Shown piece by piece: positions 55,501 to 64,000 of a stretch of 64,000 nt of DNA; the stretch's first letter is position 1; every line of letters starts with the position of its first letter. Both the position numbers and the translations under genes were made by a program. The notes beneath the pieces were generated by a model. That model ran no database searches. It worked only from the letters and a program-made list of their open reading frames with translations, and was not told where the DNA came from. This DNA comes from Acanthamoeba castellanii str. Neff (taxonomy: Eukaryota; Discosea; Longamoebia; Acanthamoebidae). Location: contig NW_004457342.1 of the NCBI RefSeq assembly GCF_000313135.1, forward strand, positions 174,729-238,728. Reading direction: 5' to 3'.

Positions 55501-57102
55501 GCTCGAAGAAGTTGGTGACCTGGTCGCCGACCATCATCGGAACCAACCGCGACAGCGACTGCTCACACAATAAAAAGACTTAATTATTATAATGATAATT
55601 ATCATTTGCAGATAAATAGAATTATTTGAGGAATTAAATCTTAAAAATGTGAATTATGAACTGGTTGTGGTGTGGATGAGCCGGACCTTGCCGCACTGGA
55701 GGATCTCCAGCTTTTGGTTGAATATGAAGTGGAAGGGGAAGGCCTTGTTGAGTCCCTGCGGGTCCAGGCCGTAGACGAGCGGCGTCGTGCTCACCGATTC
55801 ATCGAGCAACCTCTTCTTCGCAGACTGCGCGAACAACAACAACAACAACAACAACAGTGATGATGAGTTGGCGACTACAACGGTCAACCCACCCTAGGCC
55901 TAGCCGAGGATGGGGCGCGTACGCCGCTGATCTTCCACTTGACCGAAAAGACGTCCTCCTCGGCGCCCTTGTCGATCCACTTCTTTTGTTTGATCTTGAG
56001 GGCCGACAGCTGCAAGTGCTCCTCGCCGAGACCCTTGATGATTCCTGCAACACGCGCCACGCACGCATCAGTCGCGTGTGGCACGACACGACACGAGCAT
56101 TTGCTGGGAGAAATGTACCGACGACGAGAGGAGAAAGACCCTTGCGGGTCGGCACGCCGGACAGGTAGTGCAGCTGCATCTTGTTGGCCTTCTCCCTCGT
56201 AATTCGGAACGTGGGTGGTCGCATCTGGTTTGTTACAATAAAATTAGTGTAAAATAAAACTAAAAATAAATGCTGCAGGCACACCTCGGAGAAGTAGCCC
56301 ATCTTGATGTGTCCGTGCATGGTGTTGATGTTGGTGAGAATCTCCTTGAGCGAGTTGCCGGCGCTCGACAGCACTTTCCCGTAGGCCTGCAAGCGCGGAG
56401 CATTCAAAGGGGGACAAGCGTTAGCGAGCACTGAGATGAAATTGCAGCGTTAGCGTGCGCCGGGCGAGCGAGCGAGCCCGTACAGTCGACTTGACATAGA
56501 TGGGGAACCAGTAGCCAATAGCTTCAAGCAGCTCAGGCACGGTTGTGTTCAGCTCCTACGTCGGCGCAATACACAAAAAAACAGCACATAACATGTGGGT
56601 GAGTGCCAAGCACGCGGTTTCAGAGTACGCTGGCCGGCAGTGGGAACGCAACAAGCTGGGCCTGCCGTCACCGTGAACCGAGAGCCAGCCGCGTGTGCCG
56701 AGCTGGCTTGCAACAGGAACGCGCAAGAGGCCATGATTTGGAATAATAGAAATTGGCGCAGAATGGGGAGGCAATACGGAACTGAAGGAGACGTTGGGTC
56801 GGGGGGGGGGGAGAAGCATACCTGGGCGGCGACGGTGAGGAGGGTGTAGATGACTTGGTCGTCGTAGTTTTTGTTCTCCACAAAGTCCTGGGTTATGCCG
56901 GCCTTGGCCAGGAGGTCCAGCCATACGGCCTCGCCGAACTTCTTGAGCACCAAATCCTTCAACCAGGCCAGGCAGAAAACGTTATCGGAGCGAACAAGGC
57001 AAAGAACGAAAGCGGCAGCAAGAAAAAAGAGCGACACGACGGACGTGACCCCCCCAAATTGCGGGGTCCTACCTTGACGGTGGTAAAGATGAGGCCATAC
57101 AT
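52571..57102 (-). CDS. H-NOX + HNOBA + RasGAP fusion protein (heme gas sensor on a Ras GTPase-activating protein)
   Basis: Fifteen or so phase-compatible exons, about 1000 residues. ATG 57102 begins MYGLIFTTVK, the canonical H-NOX start, then DLVLKKFGEAVWLDLLAKAG. The proximal heme His lies in NINTMHGHI (as His105 of sGC beta1), then MRPPTFRI, LHYLSGVPTRKGLSPLVVG and IIKGLGEEH. HNOBA follows (about 55825-55190): FPFHFIFNQKLEILQCGK, KLKGQLIWQPMLRSMCFVGS, LNLSDFAAHDPTKDALFMG. After a 330-residue Ser/Pro linker comes RasGAP (about 54012-53030): VDKLVHALLEFYNYHGK, arginine-finger region GVLMRSETVGTRVLSLYISG, FLR-type motif LLFLRLLTPAILSSSG, and LIQNLANDVPFDGRKEEHMK. The final exon ends SVGRT, TGA 52573-52571. 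No cyclase domain exists. The inferred role is gas-dependent control of Ras-GTP hydrolysis. Confidence 0.9.
55829..55856 (-). repeat. Intronic (GTT)n / (AAC)n tract
   Basis: Nine CAA/AAC triplets on the plus strand just upstream, in gene sense, of the HNOBA exon acceptor (GTTCGCGCAG). Confidence 0.85.
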
Positions 57103-57561
57103 GGCACCGGGCGAAGGAATGGAGAAGGTGTGTCTGTATGGGCGGGAAAACGAACAAAGGACTTACGCGGCCGTAAATTGTGCTGAAGATGACGGTCATG
57201 ACAGTCGCAGCACACCGCCACCCGGTACGGCAGTCCACGCAAGCTCGCGTGATATCTGCGCAAACGGGGGTTGCTCTCATTCGTCCGTTCCGTGTAATGT
57301 TTGACGCGGAAATATTCTCAACGTGCGCGTGTTGTGGTGCGTTGCGACCCAGGGAGGTGATCGGTGGTTTCAACTCCCCTGTACCCCTTGTGTTGAACGT
57401 TGTTGTTGATGATTGCTAAAGCCTCCGCTCCTTTTCACGTCCCTCGCTCTCTCGCCCACCACGCCACCAGGCCCGGGAAGAAGGCTGCACTGCTCGCGTA
57501 CGGCCCGAGGGTCCGGCACCAAGAGCGCGGTGTGTTCACCTTGAATAAGTTAGGGGGGCGC
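57103..57561. promoter_or_regulatory. Intergenic: promoter side of the H-NOX-RasGAP gene
   Basis: No ORF with gene-like support. It contains the upstream region of the H-NOX-RasGAP gene and the 3' UTR of the TM9SF3 gene, both on the minus strand. Nothing distinctive was recognised. Confidence 0.45.
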
Positions 57562-60500
57562 CTAGTCGCCCTTGATCATGGTGTAGATCCTCCTCACGAA
57601 CATCGACGTGCCGATGAAGCCGATCGCGCCTGGTGGGCGGAAGGGAGAGAAGAGAAAGGTGGGACGGGAATGCTGTGAGACAACCAATTGTATTGTGTTG
57701 CCAGAGAAAGGAAGGGGGAATTCCGTTCACGCACGGAGGGCCAAGGCACACAGAAGAACCAAAGGGAAAAAGAAGGAGACGCGTACCGCAGAGGGTCGCC
57801 AGTCCGAGGCAGAACATAGCCATGTAGCCAAAATAGAAAACTGTTTGGAAGAAGCCCGACATCTTCGTCTTCATGTAGAAGTAGTACACGGAGTACAGGA
57901 AAACGTATCTGTGCGGGAAAAAGTCAGTCCAGGGGCCTGTCACGGAACGTGTAAGCCGAGAATTGCAGTCATACCCAGCAGTGGAGGCAGCAGAGAGGAA
58001 GGAGGTCCACTGCCAGCGATAGTCTTCCGAGTTGAGCAAGAAGTACGTAGACACGATGGTCACGCAAACTGCGGTAAACGAGGGATGAGGCACTGTGCCA
58101 CATGACCAGCACAGCGGGGGACGAGCTCGTACCGGTGACGATGATCAAGATCACGTAGACCAAGAGCATGAAACCGTAGACGTAGTAGTACTTGTAGAAC
58201 GAGGTGAAGATGAAGTACATCTCGATGAAGATGGAACCGAAGGGGAGGACGCCGCCGAGCAGGATGTGCACCCACGGCTGCAAGTACCACCTCTTCTCGG
58301 GAATCTGGCGGGGCACCTGGTTGATGCGCACCTTCTCCGGGGTACCTGCATTGTGGGACTTGAGTTCCATTCTTCTCTCCTTGGGAGCAGAGCGACAGGG
58401 AAGTTGTAGGCGCGTACCGTTCCAGTTCTTGCCGACGACAGTGCCGACCAGAGTGAGCGGCAGCGAGATGCACGACCAGATGGCCAAGACGGCGATCTAG
58501 CGAATTCCATAAAATGTGACGCACGGGTGAGCGCGACCAAGCGAGCGCGACCAAGCGACAGGCATAGGGAACGCACCAGAGTGCCTAGCGGGATGTAGTT
58601 GAGCGAGCCGTAGGAAAGCGCGATCGTGTTGAGCATGAAAGCGATGGAGAAGGCAATGCCGGGCAGGAAGCTAGCCGTCACGAACATGCCTGTTTGGTAT
58701 CCATCGACAGTCAGATAAGCTGAAAGATCATTCTTCCATCGCGTTTGTGGCTGCGTACACTTGATCCACTTCTTGCCGCCGTTTCGGGCGTAGTAGCCAC
58801 CGCCTCCGTAACCAGCGATGAAGGAGGTTAGCGCGTAGCAAACGATGAAAGCAGTCACGACGGTTCCCCTCTGGGCGTAGTAGGTGCCAAGAGCAGCAAG
58901 GCAGAGCAAGCAGAAGACCAGGATGACCAACTGGTGGCCTATAGGAAGAAGGAGGGCGGTAAGAATAGACCAGCCTACAAGTTGCAACGAGCGCGACGAG
59001 CAGCGTACCAGTGCCCACGAGAGCGGAGAACAGAAGGAGACGGGGAGGCGAGCGGAAGACGTCGCCCTTGATCTGCTTCCAGCCGGACTCGTCACCAACG
59101 TCCTCGTCCCTGTTGTTGGGGTGGAGGGGAGGTGAACAAGATGCACATCACGTTTGCAACGGACCATGGCATGAAGCGTATCGATAAGGAGGGAGACCCT
59201 ACCTGTCGGCATCTTCGTCGTCGAGCTTGCCGAAGCGGGCATAATCCCTCTTGAGGGTCCTCATCAAGATGAGCGACACGAGGCCAACAAGGAAGATGAC
59301 CATCATGAAGGAGTTGAAGATGGAGAACCAGTGGATCTATGATGTACACGCCAAGAGCAACGAGGAATCAGTGAGCGGTGATAAGAGGGAAAGAGGTCGA
59401 AAAGAAAGGCCAAGGTACCTGGTGCTCGAAGAAGCTCTTGTCGAGGTATTTCCTGAATCGGTCATCGAAGGAGGTGCTGGTCTCCTGCCAGTTCACGGAG
59501 AAGGTGAACTGGAGAGGCGAGCCGGCCTCAAGAACAACAGGGTTCTCCGAGGTAAGGTTGACCTCGATGACCTAAGCAAGCGTAATGAAGGAGCATAGTA
59601 GATGGTTTAGGCGTTTGCTTTGTGAGGAGCGAGCATAAAGTGTCTACGTACCCTGTCGCCGTTCCAGGAGAGGGAGAACTTCTGGTGAGTGTATATGAAG
59701 ACCTTCTTCTCACCGGCATCGTCCTCGTAAGACTCGCCAACCATTCCCCACACGGGAAGATCGTCCAGGTACATCTGATCTACAGGGGCCAAGAAAGAAA
59801 GGAGATGAAGCGACGAAGTTAAAGAGTGAAGAACACCACCATGCTAAAGCCTGGCCTTGCCGATCTAAGATGAGAAGAATCGCTGAGTTGACGTACACCA
59901 GTACTGCTCGAGGATGGCCTCCCTGAACTCCTCGTACTCAGACTTCGTTAACGACTTGGAGCAAATAGGCTTCCTCTCGATGTCCCCTACGCGAATGGAT
60001 GAGCTCGCACGTTTACCCCCCCCCGCAAACTGACTGTCATCCAGGTGTGGCAGTGCGTACTCTTGAAGAAAATCTCGACCATGCTCTTGATCAGATCGTA
60101 TCCGACAAGCGCTTCGCCAAGACCCTCTGTAAAAGGACGATCCGTATGAGACTCAAAGAAATCGAAGTGATCACTTCAATTGAACAAGGGAAAGATCGAC
60201 CTGTGTCAGAGTGGATCAATTTGTCTGGGTGGCAGAAAGGCAGAGAGTAGTAGGGGTAGGTCTCCTGCGGGTTGGGGAAGGGACCCACTTTGTTCATCCA
60301 CAAGTAGACCTCCTCACCATCCTCGTACTGTTTTGCACACAAACAAGTGCGTGAGTTAAGATCGTGGCGCACCCAAGAAGGGGATCCAAATTGGGACTTG
60401 ACAAGTCTTCATCGCTCCTGTTCGTTCTCCAAGCTCCCTCCTTTTGCTGTTTACGTTCTTCTTGCCTCCTTCTTCTGCCATCCATCTTCCTTTAATTGGC

Positions 60501-60628
60501 TCGTCGTGGCCTTGGGGTACCTTGTGCTCGTGCGCCCAGCCGCTGGGCGTGAAATCAATGAAGATGAAGCCAACGACCGCCAGGGCCACAAAGACGAGGC
60601 CCACCCACAACAGCTTTTGATCCTTCAT
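57562..60628 (-). CDS. TM9SF3: Transmembrane 9 superfamily member (nonaspanin/EMP70), TM9SF3 type
   Basis: ATG 60628-60626 starts [20 protein letters not shown], a signal sequence. About a dozen exons assemble the family: [32 protein letters not shown], luminal blocks including [41 protein letters not shown] helix near 59330, [104 protein letters not shown], then [10 protein letters not shown] with TAG 57564-57562. The end has the KxD COPI/Golgi-retention form typical of TM9 proteins. Members act in endomembrane sorting of transmembrane proteins and, in amoebae, in adhesion and phagocytosis. Very close to human TM9SF3. Confidence 0.94.
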
Positions 60629-61044
60629 CTTAGTCGTCGACGAATGTCACCTCCTCTTGAGCGATGCCCCCAGCACAGAGCCGCTCTTAATCTCTCGTTG
60701 AAAGGATCGTCGACCGTGAGGCGGAAAAACAGATGATCTATCGTTGTCCCCGCTGCGCCAGTAACTTCTGCAAAGATGATCGATGTCTCTCTCGCCAAAG
60801 GCACACCCTGACGACGTGGCCCTCTTCACCCCCAATCGGAGTTTTCCTAAAAGGAAAATCCGTTTACCGCCCAGAGACACAACAACCGCGAGGAGCCGGC
60901 TGTTGAACGTGCGCGGCCACGTCGGGAGGGCAGAAGAATGATGATATCTACATTGTTCGTGCTGCCTTGGTGCTGCATAATGCATTAAGTGTGTTGGTTT
61001 ACCTCCTCTCATAGCTTGAGGGCGCCGTCAGGCCCTCAAGAGCG
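60629..61044. other. Intergenic between Rab and TM9SF3 genes
   Basis: Contains the TM9SF3 5' region and the Rab 3' UTR. Apart from the hairpin at 61015-61040 nothing structured was recognised, and no Rab-type CC or CxC exon could be found here on the minus strand. Confidence 0.45.
61015..61040 (-). terminator. Perfect 9-bp hairpin just after the Rab stop codon
   Basis: CTTGAGGGC (61015-61023), 8-base loop, GCCCTCAAG (61032-61040). In the Rab transcript it begins five bases after the TAA. A role in 3' end formation or mRNA stability is possible but unproved; eukaryotic 3' UTR hairpins are not terminators in the bacterial sense. Confidence 0.5.
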
Positions 61045-62467
61045 TTACACGAGGCAAAACCTGGCGAAGCCCTTCTTCTGGCCAGCGCCGGCAGCTGCTC
61101 CTCGCGGCGATGCCTCGCCCAAGTTGATCTTCTTCACGTTGTCCGCCTCCTTGGGCTTGGCTCCTGCGGCACTGTAAGTGGCCAAGACGATCGTCTTAAG
61201 AGTCAGTGACCGCGTCAACACAACGCAGCCCAGACTGAGGGATAGGGATCGACGAACGCGTGCTGTTTCGAGATCTGTTTGGCAATCGTCTCGAAGGCCT
61301 CGGCGACATTGGTACCGTCGAGTGCCGATGCTTCGATAAAGAGTGCATTGATCGACTTGGCCAAGTCTGAGAAGTTGCCACACCATCCGCCAAAATCGAA
61401 TTAGTTCGTACGTACAAATGAGAAGAGTGAACACGCAGAGATAAACGACGTCGTGACGGGAAGCAAGGAATGGCACCTTGGCCGCTCTCTTTGGACACTA
61501 CCCTATACGTCGTGAGATCGGACTTAGTGCCGACGAGAAGCTTGACTATGTCAGGTGGAGCGTTGCTTGTGATCTCCGATGCCCACTGAAAAGAGGAGTA
61601 CCTGTAAGTCTACAACACACCACAACACACGATACTTGGGTGCGTACAGCGGCAGTGACATTCTGGAAGGACTGCAGGTCGGTCACGTCATACACGAGAA
61701 CAATGCCCTGGGCTCCACGATAGTAGCTTCGGCACTGCACACGTAAGTGAGCACGTCCAACGGAGTGAGCCCTCCGCTTCGAAAAGGTGTATATATGAAG
61801 AAAGTGACTCGTACCACCGTGCGGAATCGCTCCTGCCCGGCTGCGGTTTGCGATTCACCAGGTACAATGTGAGCACGACCATGCGGTCGTATGTGCATGC
61901 GTGCGCGCGGTGCGAGGGAGCGCGAGGCGCACCTGTGTCCCAGATCTGCAGGCGAATGGCCTGGCCGTCTATGTGGAGAGTCTTGACCTTGAAGTCAACG
62001 CCGATCGTGGCCGTGTAGGTGTCCATCATGATATTGTCCTGCAGGCAGTGGCCGACGTCAGACAACATTCGGCGGGGCACGCGCCTTGGGTTGGCTCGCA
62101 AGGACACAGCCAGAAGGGAAGTTCGCTCGCGAAAGGAAGTTGAGGAAAAGGCACGTACCGTGTATCGGGTCAGTAGGCACGTCTTGCCCACACCACTATG
62201 ATGTGGGGGGGGGACAAATCAAAGAGCGGATCAGAGTCCGGCCGATGGGACAGGCCGAATATAGTCATATGAATAAGAGAGAAAGATGGGCTTACCTGTC
62301 GCCGATAATGAGCAGCTTGAACAATTGATCGCTGCAAGAGATGTTGCATCGTTAGTGAAATTTGAATGGATGAAGATGATCGCTGTGATCCATATTCTCC
62401 CTGCAATCGTTATCAAATCGCTGCCTTGATTGACATGATGTGGAGCGTACTATTCTCTAGCGCCCAT
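61045..62467 (-). CDS. Rab1/Rab8-like small GTPase
   Basis: ATG 62467-62465 lies in a tiny exon (MGAREY) joined in phase to DQLFKLLIIGD, then SGVGKTCLLTRYT, as in Rab genes. G motifs: P-loop GDSGVGKT, switch I TYTATIGVDFK with the Rab-type Thr, DTAGQERFRTV, YYRGAQGIVLVYDVTD (RabF motif), G4 as VGTKSDL (Thr replaces Asn), G5 IEASAL. About eight exons, 200 residues. These proteins recruit tethers and motors in ER-Golgi or exocytic traffic when GTP-bound. The C-terminus reads GQKKGFARFCLV and stops at TAA 61047-61045. It lacks the usual CC, CxC or CCxx prenylation signal and has a single Cys with only two residues after it. Either membrane attachment differs or a last exon was missed. Confidence 0.88.
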
Positions 62468-62884
62468 CTTGCCTATCAATGGAGCGGTCGCTAAAATCGG
62501 AGGTGTGGGAACTCCCAAAGCGAAACGGAAAAGGCGATCGTCTTTGAACGGAAAAAGCTGAACGCCCTGGGTGTGTCCCTTCGCATTCCCTTCCGCCAGA
62601 GACGCTCCTTGGAACTTGGCGCAGACAGATGAACTCAGCCCCATCGGTGGAGGCGAGCGCGCCCCCAACAGCCATTCCGGAACGCACAGCGCAAGCCAAG
62701 TTTCCAGTACTGAGAGAGACACTGTAAGCCAGGCCTTGGCCGAGGGTTGAATGCGTAGTCAATTTTATGAAGAGATCGATATCAGTAGTGAAGGTTGGAG
62801 CACTGCCCTAAAGCTCCTCACATAGAGCTGAGTGGTGATCGCTGCGGAAAGTTGAACACCAACAGGGAGAGGGCATGTAGGCTT
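62468..62884. promoter_or_regulatory. Intergenic: promoter side of the Rab gene
   Basis: No gene is supported. Rightward sequence is the 3' UTR of the F-box gene and leftward sequence is the Rab 5' region; short ORFs here lack coding composition. Confidence 0.4.
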
Positions 62885-63924
62885 TTAGTACCCGCGCATG
62901 CCGTCTCTGATGTGGACACAGACGACACGCGAAGCAGGCGCTTCTCCTTGCAGACCCCCACTTGCTTGCGTGGCAGAAGAAGCAGGCGAAGGCCCAACAG
63001 GAATCCAGGCCTGTGCTGACGGCCGGATGGTGATGAACAGCTTGAGGTCCTCGTAGTCGGTCATGATGAAGGGGTGGCCGCCCTTGCACTGGCGATAGAG
63101 GACCCTCACCGGGCTGGCGTCGCTGGCCAGCAGCAGGAGCCGCACCACCGCCCCCACCGGCCCAGCCGACGGTGCGCCAAAGGTCTGCACGATCATACAT
63201 TCAAGTGAGCCCTCACCACAGCACCACAACAGGCAAGGGGACGACTCTGAACCTGTGACGAGCAGCCGCGGCGGATGAAGCGATCGAAGAGATCGGCCCA
63301 GGGCAGCCTGTGCCACACCTGCCCTGCAGTGGCCTGGTAGTCCTGGTCGTAGGACGAGTAGTACGAGTCGTAGCCTCCTTGCTCATCGTCATCGTCATCG
63401 CCGTTGCCATCGCCATCGCCATCGTCGCCTTCATCGTCGTCATCGCCCTTGCGCTCCTTGGTGGGTTGTTGTTGCTGCTTGGGCGGCGGAAGGGCCTTGG
63501 CCTGGCTGATGGCCACCAGCTGGTGGTAGGTCCACTCCTCCCAGTACTCTTCCTCCTCCTCCTCGGGCTTGCGGTCGTCGTGCCTCCACAGGTAGAGCAC
63601 CCGACCCGTCGGTTCCTTGTCCCCCTCCTTCTCGTGGCTTTCGTCTTTTGTTGAAGGAGAAGAACATGTAAGGGTGGCTTGCTTTGGGGGGGGGAAGGTT
63701 AGGGTTGACGTACAGCGGGAGTCGGGGTGCGGTGGAGGCAGGCGGGACCATAGAAGGGCGGCGTGCTCGCGCAGGAGGTCGTGGCTCACAAGTCGCCAAG
63801 TGCGACACACGGCGGGGAGGGTGCGGACCCAGAGGGAGGGGTTGTTGTGGCCGACGAGGAAGGAGAGGACGTGGCGCACCAGCTCCGTCGGCACCTCCTG
63901 CCCGCCCAGCACCTGCACGCTCAT
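62885..63924 (-). CDS. F-box-like protein with acidic linker
   Basis: ATG 63924-63922; stop TAA 62887-62885. The N-terminus (EVPTELVRHVLSFLVGHNNP, then LWVRTLPAVCRTWRLVSHDL) fits an F-box: Leu/Pro start, V-x-x-I/L-L-x-F-L, VCRTWR. In SCF ligases this binds Skp1. An intron with GTACGT donor near 63713 and CAAAAG acceptor near 63648 probably removes a Pro/Thr-rich stretch. Later parts are a Trp/Tyr-rich region (VLYLWRHDD, YWEEWTYHQLVA), a strongly acidic Asp/Gly run (63360-63440), LPWADLFDRFIRRGCSSQ, and a beta-rich C-terminal block (GAVVRLLLLASDASPVRVLY, DYEDLKLFITIRP, VVCVHIRDGMRGY). The substrate-binding module is not a family I can name. Confidence 0.68.
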
Positions 63925-64000
63925 CCTTAGGGTTCTTCCTTCTACTTTGGCCTTGTTGGTGCGCGTAGCCTCTGCAGGGTGATTCGCGAGAGTACTCCCC

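Overview
The window is nuclear DNA of a eukaryote with GC-rich coding sequence, dense short introns (mostly about 50-250 bp) and very small intergenic gaps. The gene content is a RasGEF, an H-NOX/RasGAP protein, fungal-type Zn2Cys6-PAS factors, TM9 and ABCC membrane proteins and BACK/SPRY proteins, with (CACACG)n-like intron microsatellites. Together these point to a free-living amoebozoan of the Acanthamoeba castellanii type. The organism call is an inference from sequence style. There are no prokaryotic operons, CRISPR arrays, rRNAs or convincing tRNAs. Exon structures were read by eye from GT/AG sites and reading-frame phase, so individual boundaries may be off although the gene identities are mostly secure.

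Left third (1-21.4 kb): the 3' end of alanyl-tRNA synthetase (+); a long RasGEF gene with a Ser/Asp-rich tail (+); an unrecognised polytopic membrane protein (-); a probably N-myristoylated BACK-SPRY protein (-); a large ABCC/MRP transporter with TMD0 and two nucleotide-binding domains (+); and a small basic, probably mitochondrial protein (-).

Middle (21.6-44 kb): an RG-rich/coiled-coil protein and a low-complexity probable nuclear protein (both -); the GDP-fucose transporter SLC35C1 (-), head to head with RuvB-like 2/reptin (+); an AGXT-type aminotransferase (-); an orphan coding-like segment; a small unknown gene (-), head to head with an ACSS3-type short-chain acyl-CoA synthetase (+); and a C2 plus LURP-one-related (LOR) protein (-).

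Right third (44.5-64 kb): two tandem paralogous Zn2Cys6-PAS transcription factors (+) that share an upstream CCAAT-containing element; a Cys-rich membrane protein (-); a type II membrane glycosyltransferase (-); an ankyrin-repeat fragment (-); the outstanding gene of the window, a single gene reading H-NOX, HNOBA, long Ser-rich linker, RasGAP (-); a TM9SF3-type nonaspanin (-); a Rab1/8-like GTPase with an unusual C-terminus (-); and an F-box protein (-).

The most exciting candidate is the H-NOX-HNOBA-RasGAP protein at 52571-57102. It has the sensor half of soluble guanylate cyclase joined to a RasGAP domain in place of a cyclase, with the heme-ligand His and the RasGAP arginines visible. This suggests a gas-responsive (NO/CO) control of Ras. 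The Rab, TM9SF3, GDP-fucose transporter and glycosyltransferase genes are ordinary secretory-pathway genes that lie close together but show no sign of co-regulation.
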